Assembly: GCF_020386615.1 (NCBI RefSeq)
Contig: NZ_CP077769.1
Coordinates: forward strand, 6,435,501-6,499,500
Direction: 5' to 3'
Source: Chitinophaga pendula
Lineage (GTDB): Bacteria; Bacteroidota; Bacteroidia; Chitinophagales; Chitinophagaceae
Length of the DNA: 64,000 nt
The notes under the pieces are model-generated. The model saw only the letters and a program-made list of their open reading frames with translations. It was not told where the DNA came from and searched no databases. The first letter of the stretch is position 1, and every line of letters starts with the position of its first letter. A program made the translations under genes and the position numbers. Of the stretch, positions 32,348-40,602 are shown in pieces.

Positions 32348-33214
32348 ATGATAGCCCTGACACAGATACACCAGATCGCGGTATGCGGGGCCGGCACGAT
32401 GGGAGCCGGTATTGCCCAGGTAGCAGCTACCAGCGGATACTCCACTACTCTTTATGATCTTCAGCCGGCAGTGCTGGAAAAGGCAAAAGACCAGATCCGG
32501 CAGCAGCTGGATACAGCCGTGAGCAAAGGTAAGCTGGGAGCTGCAGACAGCACGGCTATCTTTGACCGTATTCATTTTACCGGGCAGTTGTCAGATTGTA
32601 AGGCAGATGTTATTATTGAAGCTATCGTAGAGCGTACGGATATCAAGATATCGCTGTTCAATGCGTTGGCGGAGATCAACACACCAGCGACTATTTTTGC
32701 TTCCAATACCTCTTCTCTTTCCATTTCTCATATAGCCGCTGAGGTTAGTCATCCGCAACGCGTGATCGGTATGCATTTCTTTAATCCGGCTCACCTGATG
32801 AAGCTGGTGGAAGTGATCAGTGCTGAACAGACAGCCCCTGCGGTAGAGCAGGCTATCTATGACCTGGCAGTGAAGATGGGTAAGACGCCGGTACGTGTCA
32901 AGGATTCGCCGGGGTTTATCGTCAACAGGGTGGCCCGGCATTATTACCTGGAGGCGATGAAGGTTGCAGAGCAGGGGATTGCCGGCTTCCGGGAGATAGA
33001 TCAACTGTTGGAGAGTGCTGGTTTTCGTATGGGGCCTTTTGCATTGATGGACCTGATCGGAAATGATGTGAACCTGGCAGTGAGCACTTCCTTGTATGAA
33101 TCTTTCCGTAAGGCGGTACGTTTTGCACCGAATAAGCTGCAGATAGAGCGGGTAGCGTCCGGGCAGCTGGGACGTAAAAGTAACAAGGGCTTTTATGATT
33201 ATACGAAAGGATAA
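32348..33214 (+). CDS. 3-hydroxyacyl-CoA dehydrogenase (3-hydroxybutyryl-CoA type)
   Basis: The 288-residue protein has the Rossmann motif VCGAGTMGAGIAQVAATSGY, IFASNTSSLSISHIA with the catalytic Ser, and RVIGMHFFNPAHLMKLVEVI containing the active-site His. The C-terminal domain has VKDSPGFIVNRVARHYYLEA and GFYDYTKG at the end. It oxidises (S)-3-hydroxyacyl-CoA to the 3-keto form with NAD(P). Such enzymes act in short-chain fatty acid or phenylacetate degradation, or in butyryl-CoA synthesis; no partner genes are adjacent, so the pathway stays open. No promoter was recognised in the short gap after pheS. Confidence 0.92.
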   Translation: MIALTQIHQIAVCGAGTMGAGIAQVAATSGYSTTLYDLQPAVLEKAKDQIRQQLDTAVSKGKLGAADSTAIFDRIHFTGQLSDCKADVIIEAIVERTDIKISLFNALAEINTPATIFASNTSSLSISHIAAEVSHPQRVIGMHFFNPAHLMKLVEVISAEQTAPAVEQAIYDLAVKMGKTPVRVKDSPGFIVNRVARHYYLEAMKVAEQGIAGFREIDQLLESAGFRMGPFALMDLIGNDVNLAVSTSLYESFRKAVRFAPNKLQIERVASGQLGRKSNKGFYDYTKG

Positions 33215-33219
33215 TTGTC

Positions 33220-33227
33220 TATTTTTG
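33220..33227 (+). promoter_or_regulatory. TAnnTTTG -7 element for the NAD-dependent epimerase gene
   Basis: TATTTTTG fits the -7 consensus, 30 bases before the ATG at 33258, starting just after the stop of the upstream dehydrogenase gene. Confidence 0.45.
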
Positions 33228-33257
33228 GCGTTCTTCATTAATGAGAATTAGTATTTC

Positions 33258-34247
33258 ATGATATTAGTTACGGGAGGCACAGGATTTTTAGGAAGTCATT
33301 TGTTACGGTCGTTAGTACATGCGGGTAAACCTGTGCGTGCGCTTTATCGGCGCGAAATACCACATCAGTTGCAGGATGTGCGGGAGAAGATCGAATGGAT
33401 ACAGGGCGATATATTGGATGTAGTGCACCTGGAAGCGGCGATGCAAGGTATCTCACAGGTGTATCATAGCGCAGCGGCAGTATCGTTCCGGCCTGATGAC
33501 CGTGCGCAGATGATGCGGATCAATATCGAGGGGACTGCTAACATAGTCAACCTGGCTATTGATGCCGGCGTCAGGAAGCTGGTGCATGTAAGTTCTGTTT
33601 CTTCTATCGGGCGGGCGAAGGTTGGGCATCTCATTGATGAGGATTGCGATTGGGTAGAGAGCCCTAATAACACGGCATATGCGGTGAGTAAATATCACTC
33701 GGAGATGGAAGTGTGGAGAGGTATTGCAGAAGGGTTGGATGCGGTTATTGTGAATCCTTCTATCATATTAGGCAGTGGCTTCTGGCATGATGGGTCGGGG
33801 ATGTTGTTTAAAAATGCCTGGAAAGAGTTTCCTTACTATACGGAAGGTATCAATGGATTTGTAGATGTAGAGGATGTTGTGGCGGCGATGATCGCATTGA
33901 TGGATAGCGATATTACAGAGCAGCGTTTTATTCTTTCTGGCGATAACTGGTCGTACCTGGACCTGTTCAGCGAGATGGCGCGTCATATGGGCAAAAAGCC
34001 GCCTCATATAGCGGTAAAGCCCTGGATGGCGGCATTGGTATGGCGGTATGAGAAGGTAAAAGGATGGTTCACCGGCAAAAAGCCGTTGATCACCCGGGAG
34101 ACGGCACATACTGCGCAGCTGAAGATACATTACAGCAGTCAGCGGGTAATGGATGCTTTGCCGGGGTTCCAGTTCCGCCCTTTACAACAAACTATTGAGC
34201 GGATCAGCCGAGACTTTTTAAAGGACCAGCCTTTAGCGGCAAAGTAA
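33258..34247 (+). CDS. NAD-dependent epimerase/dehydratase (extended SDR)
   Basis: The 329-residue protein begins MILVTGGTGFLGSHLLRSLV, the TGxxGxxG dinucleotide site of extended SDRs. The catalytic Ser lies in LVHVSSVSSIG and the YxxxK motif reads YAVSKYH. IVNPSIILGSGFW follows. It is similar to dihydroflavonol reductase and HpnA-like proteins; the substrate is unknown. Its stop overlaps the end of the convergent lipoprotein gene by 15 bases. Length is typical. Confidence 0.87.
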   Translation: MILVTGGTGFLGSHLLRSLVHAGKPVRALYRREIPHQLQDVREKIEWIQGDILDVVHLEAAMQGISQVYHSAAAVSFRPDDRAQMMRINIEGTANIVNLAIDAGVRKLVHVSSVSSIGRAKVGHLIDEDCDWVESPNNTAYAVSKYHSEMEVWRGIAEGLDAVIVNPSIILGSGFWHDGSGMLFKNAWKEFPYYTEGINGFVDVEDVVAAMIALMDSDITEQRFILSGDNWSYLDLFSEMARHMGKKPPHIAVKPWMAALVWRYEKVKGWFTGKKPLITRETAHTAQLKIHYSSQRVMDALPGFQFRPLQQTIERISRDFLKDQPLAAK

Positions 34248-34943
34248 TGCAGCGATAGCGGCTGCCAATACGGGCCGGGTGGTGGTTGATACGGATGGAC
34301 TGACCCATACGCTGGGTTGTTCTCCGGGCATTACGGCAGCTACCGGCTGACCATGTTGCCGGAACTCGTAGGTGAGTTTTTCGTAGGCGTTGACGATACC
34401 GAATTTATTATGTGCGTTGACGCGTATTTCTTCTTTCTCTGTACGTAGTATCCCTACTGTTTTATTATCATTCAATTCCAGATAAGTCGGTTTTTTGAGT
34501 ATCATCTCCCAGCGGGGCAGCGGTGGTTGTCCGGTGCTTTTTATCAGCGTGTAGAATAGGGGTGTTGTTGGCGGCAGGCTACTCAGAAAAGAAGGCAACG
34601 GACGGCTTAAAAATGCGATCCTGGAGGTATATAGCGTTTGTATGGAGATCTTCTCATCCTGGCTGCTTATATTGAAGGAGAAAGGCTCTTTCGGATCGCG
34701 GATGAACTGCAGGGAAGTATCTTTAAGGACACCGTTAGTACGGGAGGAGGTATGATAGGGTCCGAAAGTGATGGTCTTTGCGGTAAACCACCCATCATCG
34801 ATCTTAACGGCCCAGGCCTGGTCATTGGTATAGAGTTGTTTGCTGACGGCGGCCCTTTGTTGTGTGACGGGTTTTGTGCTGCTACATGCTGTCAGCGCTA
34901 TTATACAAAGCGCTGACAGGTAATGTTTTAAGACGAAGGTCAT
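34233..34943 (-). CDS. Lipoprotein of unknown function
   Basis: The 236-residue product starts MTFVLKHYLSALCIIALTAC with lipobox LTAC followed by SSTKPVTQQRA. The mature part looks beta-rich (WAVKIDDGWFTAKTITFGPY), with repeated short strands, and I do not recognise a domain. The C-terminus ends in a hydrophobic Ala-rich stretch (RPVLAAAIAALLCR), which is odd for a secreted protein and may be a small membrane-contacting tail. I chose the start at 34943 because the frame above it (to 35012) overlaps lpxD and is not signal-like. It lies 38 bases after lpxD and may share its transcript. Confidence 0.7.
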   Translation of the reverse strand: MTFVLKHYLSALCIIALTACSSTKPVTQQRAAVSKQLYTNDQAWAVKIDDGWFTAKTITFGPYHTSSRTNGVLKDTSLQFIRDPKEPFSFNISSQDEKISIQTLYTSRIAFLSRPLPSFLSSLPPTTPLFYTLIKSTGQPPLPRWEMILKKPTYLELNDNKTVGILRTEKEEIRVNAHNKFGIVNAYEKLTYEFRQHGQPVAAVMPGEQPSVWVSPSVSTTTRPVLAAAIAALLCR

Positions 34944-34981
34944 GCGTATACTGCTAAAAGTGAGGTTGTCTGATATATGGA

Positions 34982-35932
34982 TTATTCGCTTTTGGCGGTG
35001 AGTTTCTCCCATATTTCGGGGATACGTTTGATCCAGGCGAGTTCGCGTTTCTTGTTACGTGCTTCTTCTGCCGGATAACCGAAGTATACCTTACCGCCTT
35101 CGAGAGAGCTGGGTACGCCGCTTTGTGCTAATACGACTGCGCCTTTGCCGATAACGAGGTCTTTGGATACGCCTACCTGACCCCAGAGTATTACATTGTC
35201 TTCAATATGTGCTTTCCCTCCTATTCCGACCTGTGCGGCAAACAGGCAGTTCTTACCGATAACAGTACCGTGCCCGATATGGATCATGTTGTCGAATTTA
35301 GTACCGCGTCCGATGATGGTATCGCCACTCACACCTTTGTCGATGGTACAGCCTGCCCCTATCTCCACATCGTCTTCAATGATCACCCTTCCACAGCTTT
35401 CGAGTTTGTCATACATGACTTCGCGTTCTGCCCTTTTCTTAAAGTAGAAGGCGTCGGCGCCGATGACAGTACCGGCATGGATAATTACGTTATCCCCGAT
35501 CACGGTATGATCATAGATGGTGACATTAGGATGTATGATACAGTTGCGCCCGATGCGGACATAATTGCCAACGAATACGTTCGGCTGGATAAGAGTGCCC
35601 TCTCCTATCAGTGCAGTGTCGCTAATGGCATTTGCCGATGGCTGGAATGGACGGAAGTGTTTTACCAGTTTAACATAAGCACTGAAAGGGTCATTAAGTA
35701 TGAGTAAAGCTTTCCCTTCGGGGCAGTTTACTTTCTTGTTGATGATGATAATGGAGGCGGCGGAGTTAAGGGAGGCGTCGTAGTATTTTTCGAAGTCTAC
35801 GAAGGAGATATCTCCTTGTGTTACTTTGTGTATTTCGTTTATACCGGTTGCCATCAGCTGCTTGTTGCCTTCGAGTTCAGCGCCGATGAGCGCTGCTATT
35901 TCAGTAACCGGAACAGGTGCATCGAACTTCAT
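34982..35932 (-). CDS. lpxD: UDP-3-O-acylglucosamine N-acyltransferase (LpxD-like)
   Basis: The 316-residue protein has an N-terminal LpxD domain (VTEIAALIGAELEGN...INEIHKVTQGDISFVD) and a left-handed beta-helix of hexapeptide repeats (IGEGTLIQPNVFVGNYVRIG, VEIGAGCTIDKGVSGDTIIG). The catalytic His is expected in FDNMIHIGHGTVIG. LpxD transfers a 3-hydroxyacyl chain from ACP to the 2-amino group of the lipid A precursor. The lpxC-fabZ or lpxA neighbours common in other phyla are absent, and Bacteroidota often have a second copy, so this may be a paralog rather than the main enzyme. Its promoter is visible. Confidence 0.85.
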   Translation of the reverse strand: MKFDAPVPVTEIAALIGAELEGNKQLMATGINEIHKVTQGDISFVDFEKYYDASLNSAASIIIINKKVNCPEGKALLILNDPFSAYVKLVKHFRPFQPSANAISDTALIGEGTLIQPNVFVGNYVRIGRNCIIHPNVTIYDHTVIGDNVIIHAGTVIGADAFYFKKRAEREVMYDKLESCGRVIIEDDVEIGAGCTIDKGVSGDTIIGRGTKFDNMIHIGHGTVIGKNCLFAAQVGIGGKAHIEDNVILWGQVGVSKDLVIGKGAVVLAQSGVPSSLEGGKVYFGYPAEEARNKKRELAWIKRIPEIWEKLTAKSE

Positions 35933-35965
35933 ATGAAATGATTATTTAGTGGTGTAAAGGTGCAT

Positions 35966-35973
35966 CAAATTTA
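35966..35973 (-). promoter_or_regulatory. TAnnTTTG -7 element for lpxD
   Basis: On the minus strand TAAATTTG (35973 to 35966) fits the -7 consensus, 33 bases before the lpxD ATG. Confidence 0.5.
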
Positions 35974-36101
35974 GGATAAGTAGTAGAGAACTTCTAAGTG
36001 ATAAGTAAGGTGTTATGCAGGAAGTGGTGAAGGATGAAAAGATAGTAAGCAGGTGATGAAGTTGAAAAGTTGATCGGAAAAATGACGTTAAAGGGGTATT
36101 G

Positions 36102-36110
36102 TTATCCACA
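36102..36110 (+). promoter_or_regulatory. Consensus DnaA box beside an AT-rich stretch
   Basis: TTATCCACA is a perfect match to the DnaA box consensus TTATNCACA. The next 70 bases (36111-36180) are almost only A and T. Only one weaker relative (TTTCCCACA at 36280-36288) is near. No dnaA or other origin-associated gene is in the window, so this is recorded as a possible DnaA site, not an origin. Confidence 0.35.
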
Positions 36111-36172
36111 AAAAATTTCTTGGTGTGAATAATTTTTTTTGTAAAATTTTTCTTTTGTCATAAAATTCTTTT

Positions 36173-36264
36173 TAATATTGTGTAGGGAATTTTGTTTCCC
36201 TGTACTTACTAACCCATTCACATAACAAGAAAGTCTGATTGTTCTCACGGTCAGACTTTTTTTA
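36173..36264 (+). ncRNA. Candidate small RNA: near-consensus -7 element followed by orphan intrinsic terminator
   Basis: TAATATTG (36173-36180) differs from TAnnTTTG in one base, with a TTG 15 bases upstream (short spacing). About 60 bases on, AAGTCTGA (36231-36238) and TCAGACTT (36251-36258) form a perfect 8-bp stem with a 12-base loop followed by a T-run. No plus-strand gene precedes the terminator: the flanking genes are both on the minus strand. The predicted transcript is about 75 bases and may also form a small AGGGAA/TTCCCT hairpin at its 5' end. The rest of the 739-base gap (35933-36671) holds no ORF I would trust. Confidence 0.3.
36231..36264 (+). terminator. Orphan intrinsic terminator
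   Basis: An 8-bp perfect stem (36231-36238 with 36251-36258) runs into T7 on the plus strand. It lies over 400 bases from any annotated gene end on that strand, which is why a small RNA is suspected. Confidence 0.7.
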
Positions 36265-36671
36265 TTGCCTTTGAAACTCTTTCCCACATAGCGTTACAGC
36301 AGATACACTTTTTATCGCGATGATAATATTGCATCGTGAATGATGTTTTTATACCGGTAAAAATATACAAGCAGGCGATGACGGGTATAAGCTGCTTTTT
36401 ACGTTTTTGGTTCTTTCACCCCTAACCGGCCCCAAAAAATAAGTCTGGACGTTTTTTTATAGTGTTCTTTTTTTATTCGCGATAGCGGGATGCTAATATG
36501 CTAAATCAGACAATATGCGTTTAACATAAGCGAAGTGTTTATGTAAAGCATTGATACATTGATGATGATGAAAGGAATGACGAAGAGACTGCTGTAATAT
36601 ATGCAGGCAGTTGAAGAGGGTATAAGGGATGAGTGTCTGTATGTAAGGAAGCGATTTGGAAATAGCGAAGG

Positions 36672-37382
36672 TTAATCCTGGAGGTTGGCGGTGCGGATCA
36701 GTTCATCATAGTTGAGCAGGCGGATCTTTTTGCCTTGCAGTTCGATGATACCGTCTTTTTTGAATTCAGAGAGGAGGCGGATAGCAGATTCTGTAGCGGT
36801 GCCTACGAGGTTGGCAATTTCTTCCCTGGAGAGGCGGACGTTGAGTGTTTGCTCGTCTTCTTCGAGGCCGTATGTCTCTTTGATGAAGAGGAGGGTTTCC
36901 GCCAGGCGTTCGCGAACGGGTTTTTGAGCGAGGTGTGTAATGCGGAGTTCTGCTTTTCTGAGTTCACTGGACAGGATACGCATCATTTCGAAAGAGAGGC
37001 TGGCATCTTTCTGAAGGATGCTCATGAAGAGGTCTTTTGGAATAAAGCAGACGGAGGCGTCTTCAAGTGCGATAGCAGTAGCAGTATATCTTTCTCCGCT
37101 GAGAAGGGCTTTATAACCGACTATATCGCCGGCTTTAACGAGGCGGATGATCTGTTCTCTGCCATCGTCGCCACTATGTGATAACTTTATCTTGCCGGAA
37201 TTGATGCAGTAGATCCCGAATGGATAGGCGCCTTCGTGGAAGATGATCTGGCCTTTTTTGTAGAGGGCACACACTTTAGCGGCTTCGATCTCTTCCAAGT
37301 TACCATTCTCCGCTTTACAGAAAACGGAGGAAATGCGATCTTTGCATTGTTGGCAGCCGGGATTATGAAAAGGTGTGCTCAT
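36672..37382 (-). CDS. Crp/Fnr family transcriptional regulator with N-terminal cysteine cluster
   Basis: The 236-residue protein has an N-terminal PGCQQCKDRISSVFC segment, a cyclic nucleotide-binding-like beta roll (YKKGQIIFHEGAYPFGIYCI, IVRL-type AGDIVGYKALLSGERYTA) and a C-terminal winged helix (LSREEIANLVGTATESAIRL, with recognition helix TATESAIRLLSEF). The Cys spacing CX2CX8C resembles iron-sulfur Fnr proteins, with more cysteines at YCINSGK and VCFIPKD, but a cluster is only a guess. Classic Crp cAMP-contact residues are not obvious. It is divergent from rluE with 56 bases between starts. The start at 37382 is favoured by its promoter. Confidence 0.9.
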   Translation of the reverse strand: MSTPFHNPGCQQCKDRISSVFCKAENGNLEEIEAAKVCALYKKGQIIFHEGAYPFGIYCINSGKIKLSHSGDDGREQIIRLVKAGDIVGYKALLSGERYTATAIALEDASVCFIPKDLFMSILQKDASLSFEMMRILSSELRKAELRITHLAQKPVRERLAETLLFIKETYGLEEDEQTLNVRLSREEIANLVGTATESAIRLLSEFKKDGIIELQGKKIRLLNYDELIRTANLQD

Positions 37383-37394
37383 ATCTGGTTCCTG

Positions 37395-37425
37395 CAAATT
37401 TACGACTTTAAGGATCGCTAACCAA
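37395..37425 (-). promoter_or_regulatory. Promoter of the Crp/Fnr gene (TTG-N20-TAAATTTG)
   Basis: On the minus strand TAAATTTG (37402 to 37395) fits the -7 consensus with a TTG (37425 to 37423) 20 bases upstream. It leaves only 12 bases to the ATG, so the leader is very short. The site lies in the 56-base divergent region shared with rluE. Confidence 0.6.
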
Positions 37426-37438
37426 AAGCTAAGGACTG

Positions 37439-38041
37439 TTGACACTTCAATATTACCTAATATATAAGCCTTACCAGGTGCTTACCCAGTTCAGCCCGGA
37501 AGGGAACAAGCAAACATTGGCAGACTATTTTGACGTACCAAGGGATGTATATCCCGTAGGGCGGCTGGATTATGACAGTGAAGGGCTGCTATTGCTAACG
37601 AATGATAAGACGCTTAACCATCGTTTATTGAATCCGCTTTTTGCGCATGAGCGGGAATACTGGGTTCAGGTAGACGGTGCCGTTACACCGGCTGCGGTAA
37701 ATCAGCTGGAAAAAGGTGTAGACATTAACGTAGATGGCAAACTGTACCGTACCCGGCCCTGTAAGGCGTCGATATTTGACACGGAACCGGAAGTGCCTGT
37801 ACGCAACCCGCCCATCCGGTTTCGTAAGAATATACCGGCTCCCTGGATACAGATGGTATTGCAGGAAGGGAAGAACAGGCAGGTACGGAAGATGACAGCG
37901 GCGGTAGGTTTTCCTACGCTGCGGCTGATCCGCTACCGGATGGAAGGACTCCATATAGCCGGGATGCAACCCGGGGATATGCGCCTCTTGCAACACGAAG
38001 CGGTGATGCGGGAGTTGTTTGGCACCGCCGCCCGGAGGTAG
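37439..38041 (+). CDS. rluE: 23S rRNA pseudouridine synthase, RluE/RsuA family
   Basis: The 200-residue protein has the RsuA-family catalytic motif VGRLDYDSEGLLLLTND (catalytic Asp in GRLD) near residue 40 and MVLQEGKNRQVRKMTAAVGF towards the C-terminus. It lacks an S4 domain and matches RluE, which converts a uridine in 23S rRNA to pseudouridine. No ATG exists near the N-terminus: the start is a TTG at 37439, two codons after an in-frame TAA at 37430, and gives LQYYLIYKPYQVLTQFS, the expected N-terminus. The gene is divergent from the Crp/Fnr gene. Confidence 0.88.
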   Translation: MTLQYYLIYKPYQVLTQFSPEGNKQTLADYFDVPRDVYPVGRLDYDSEGLLLLTNDKTLNHRLLNPLFAHEREYWVQVDGAVTPAAVNQLEKGVDINVDGKLYRTRPCKASIFDTEPEVPVRNPPIRFRKNIPAPWIQMVLQEGKNRQVRKMTAAVGFPTLRLIRYRMEGLHIAGMQPGDMRLLQHEAVMRELFGTAARR

Positions 38042-38077
38042 GTGTGGAGGACTTCATAAAGAGGCAATGCGGTTTCT

Positions 38078-38107
38078 TTGCGCTTTGACCTAATTTAGCT
38101 AGGTTTG
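38078..38107 (+). promoter_or_regulatory. Promoter of the yicC-gldH operon (TTG-N19-TAGGTTTG)
   Basis: TAGGTTTG (38100-38107) fits the -7 consensus with TTG (38078-38080) 19 bases upstream. The ATG of yicC follows 19 bases later. As the next three genes overlap or abut, this promoter may drive the whole unit. Confidence 0.6.
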
Positions 38108-38126
38108 TTACTTACAAAACTCAATT

Positions 38127-39002
38127 ATGCTGAAATCAATGACCGGCTTCGGAAGGGCTGAAATAACAAAAGGAGAGACCACGATCGTAGCGGAGATCAA
38201 ATCATTGAATGGGAAACAGTTTGAGGTGAACCTTAAGATGTCGCCGTTATTGAAACCATATGAGTTTGATATACGTAACCAGATGCAGCAGGTATTGTTG
38301 CGTGGTACATTGGACGCTTCCATCAACATACGGCAGAATGGCGCTACCCGCCCTGTAGTAGTAAATACCGAACTGGCCAAGTATTACTTTGAATCCATTA
38401 CCAAAATGGCAGATGAGTTATCCTTGCCTAAAGATGATATGCTGAACGTGCTGATGAAATTGCCGGAGGTGATTGCTCCTGCTACCGAGCAGATATCCGA
38501 GGAGGAATGGCGGCATGTAGAATCCGTGATTGCAATAGCCTTGCAGGACCTGGATACGCACCGGCAGGACGAAGGGTTAATGCTGGAAGCTGACCTGATG
38601 CAACGGATCAATAATATTGAATCTTTCTGTGTTAAAGTCCGGGAGCTGGATCCTTTAAGGAAGGATAAGGTGCGTCAGCGGCTGGAAGGGTTATTGGCGG
38701 AATACGTCGGTAAGGAGAATGTCGATGCCAACCGCATGGAGCAGGAGCTGATCTTTTATCTGGAGAAACTGGACATTTCTGAAGAGCTGGTACGTCTGGA
38801 AAATCATTGTCGTTACTTCAAAGACATACTCCGGGAAGCAGATCCCGCGAAAGGAAAGAAACTGGGGTTTGTGTTGCAGGAGATAGGCCGGGAGATCAAC
38901 ACGACCGGTTCCAAGGCGAATGATGCCGGTATTCAGCAATGGGTAGTGCTCATGAAGGACGAACTGGAAAAAGCAAAAGAACAAGTTTTAAATGTCTTAT
39001 AG
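38127..39002 (+). CDS. YicC family protein (endoribonuclease-like)
   Basis: The 291-residue protein begins MLKSMTGFGRAEITKGETTI, the universal YicC start, and ends in GREINTTGSKANDAGIQQWV followed by VLMKDELEKAKEQVLNVL. Middle parts include AEIKSLNGKQFEVNLKMSPL and VDANRMEQELIFYLEKLDIS. YicC proteins have been described as RNases affecting small RNA stability in Escherichia coli. In Bacteroidota it often stands near cell-envelope genes; here gldH starts 11 bases before its end. Length is typical. Confidence 0.92.
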   Translation: MLKSMTGFGRAEITKGETTIVAEIKSLNGKQFEVNLKMSPLLKPYEFDIRNQMQQVLLRGTLDASINIRQNGATRPVVVNTELAKYYFESITKMADELSLPKDDMLNVLMKLPEVIAPATEQISEEEWRHVESVIAIALQDLDTHRQDEGLMLEADLMQRINNIESFCVKVRELDPLRKDKVRQRLEGLLAEYVGKENVDANRMEQELIFYLEKLDISEELVRLENHCRYFKDILREADPAKGKKLGFVLQEIGREINTTGSKANDAGIQQWVVLMKDELEKAKEQVLNVL

Positions 39003-39519
39003 CAAGGAGAATCACTTCGGATATGGCAGGCTGTTATTGGGCGCCTGCCTGGCCATTACTGCAGTATGCGGATTATTTGCGTCCTGTAAGCCACCAAAAA
39101 TGGATGCCTATGAAAAGAATCTGGAGATTCCCGGGCATGAATGGTCTTATGATTACAAGCCGACATTTGAGGTAACGATTGAGCCGGCAGATACGGCTTA
39201 TCTATACAATCTGTATGTAAATATTCGCCATACGGATGCCTATCCGTTCAGCAATGTGTGGTTGCTGGTAAGCACGCAGTTTCCCGGAGATAGTGCTGTC
39301 GAGCGGCGCGTTGAACTACCGCTGGCGGATGTATCCGGCAAGTGGCTGGGCAGCGGGCTGGATGATATCTATGAACATCGTATCCCTATCCAGGAGCGTG
39401 CGATATTGAATAAACCGGGTACCTACCGATTCACTTTTCAACAAAATATGCGGCAGAATCCGCTTCCTTACATGATGAATGCTGGTCTGCGGATTGAGAA
39501 AGCCGGCTTACGGCAATGA
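38992..39519 (+). CDS. gldH: Gliding motility lipoprotein GldH
   Basis: The 175-residue protein has a signal peptide with lipobox GLFASC (Cys near residue 32). The mature domain keeps the GldH pattern: EIPGHEWSYDYKPTFEVTIE, RHTDAYPFSNVWLLV, LADVSGKWLGSGLDDIY and RIPIQERAILNKPGTYRFTF. GldH is needed for gliding in Flavobacterium and is widespread in Bacteroidota with or without motility; its exact role is unknown. It overlaps yicC by 11 bases and the following kinase by 4 (ATGA), so it belongs to one operon with them. Confidence 0.9.
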   Translation: MSYSKENHFGYGRLLLGACLAITAVCGLFASCKPPKMDAYEKNLEIPGHEWSYDYKPTFEVTIEPADTAYLYNLYVNIRHTDAYPFSNVWLLVSTQFPGDSAVERRVELPLADVSGKWLGSGLDDIYEHRIPIQERAILNKPGTYRFTFQQNMRQNPLPYMMNAGLRIEKAGLRQ

Positions 39520-40535
39520 TCAGAAAGCTATTTCACCGGATGCAGGATGGTAAGGTCGTATCTACCATCTATTTCATAGTACTGGCTTACACGATACTGG
39601 CATTGGTATGGTGGGGTATCTTACTGTTTATGCAGAGTGAACAGATCAGCCGTTTTGAAAAACAGAACCTGGAGTTGCGGACAGATAAGAAAAGCCGCCC
39701 TTTAGCGTATCAACTGGAATTGAAGCGGATAAGCAGGGATGAGGAAATGCGTTCCTTCAAGTTCTTCGGAGAAGGGGCTACCTTTCTGGGAATCATATTG
39801 TTAGGCGCGTTTTTTGTGTATCGGGCCGTGTGGAAACATATGAAACTGACCCGTCAGCAGCAGAACTTTATGATGGCAGTGACACATGAACTAAAGTCGC
39901 CAATTGCAGCAGCAAAGCTCAACCTGGAAACCTTACGTAAGCACAAGCTGGATGAGGACCGGCAACAAAAACTGCTGGAAAACACCATCCGCGAAACCAA
40001 CCGCCTGGATCAGCTGGTAAACAATATCCTGCTGGCCGCGCAGTTTGAAACACAACAGTATCATCTTTTCCTCGAGGATGTGGATTATACCACGCTGTTG
40101 CAGTCGGGGATCAAAGAATTACAGTCCAGGTTACAGTATCATATCATTACCACAGATATACAGCCGGGTGTGTGGCTGCGCGGTGACCGCCTTATGCTGC
40201 AGATTGTACTGAGTAATCTTGTGGAAAATGCAGCCAAATATTCTCCCAGGCATACAGGCATTACCGTCACATTAAAACAGATGGGTAAACAGCTTAAACT
40301 GCAGGTGAGCGACGAAGGTCCGGGTATACCGGAGGAAGAGAAAGAACGTATATTTTTGAAGTTCTATCGTATAGGAAATGAAAATACCCGCAAATCCAAA
40401 GGGTCTGGATTGGGACTTTTCCTGACACAAAAGATCGTACAGCAGCATGGAGGTGTCATCACAGTAAAGGATGCAGGACCATCCGGCGCCTGTTTTGAAA
40501 TCGTCTGGCCTGTATATTCCATTCAAACAGCGTAA
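39516..40535 (+). CDS. Sensor histidine kinase cotranscribed with gldH
   Basis: The 339-residue protein has two membrane segments (residues about 16-38 and 86-106) with a small periplasmic loop of about 45 residues, then HisKA with His124 in AVTHELKSPIAAAKLNLETL, and HATPase motifs SNLVENAAKYS, SDEGPGIPEEEKERI and GSGLGLFLTQ. There is no HAMP or PAS domain. The short loop suggests it senses the membrane or a partner protein. It starts inside the gldH stop (ATGA), and its response regulator begins 67 bases downstream. Confidence 0.93.
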   Translation: MIRKLFHRMQDGKVVSTIYFIVLAYTILALVWWGILLFMQSEQISRFEKQNLELRTDKKSRPLAYQLELKRISRDEEMRSFKFFGEGATFLGIILLGAFFVYRAVWKHMKLTRQQQNFMMAVTHELKSPIAAAKLNLETLRKHKLDEDRQQKLLENTIRETNRLDQLVNNILLAAQFETQQYHLFLEDVDYTTLLQSGIKELQSRLQYHIITTDIQPGVWLRGDRLMLQIVLSNLVENAAKYSPRHTGITVTLKQMGKQLKLQVSDEGPGIPEEEKERIFLKFYRIGNENTRKSKGSGLGLFLTQKIVQQHGGVITVKDAGPSGACFEIVWPVYSIQTA

Positions 40536-40602
40536 ATTAGCTTGTTGAACATACAGCGGCTGCCTGGTACGTAATACATCACAGTACAACTGAATCATTT
40601 TT

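Noticed and set aside
36102..36287. 61-codon minus-strand ORF in the 36-kb gap
   Set aside because: It lies in extremely AT-rich DNA, runs through the terminator hairpin and encodes a Lys/Asn/Phe-rich chain without features.
36000..36300. Replication origin at the DnaA box
   Set aside because: Only one consensus box, no origin-associated genes, and the plus-strand G excess on the left is opposite to what an origin would show.
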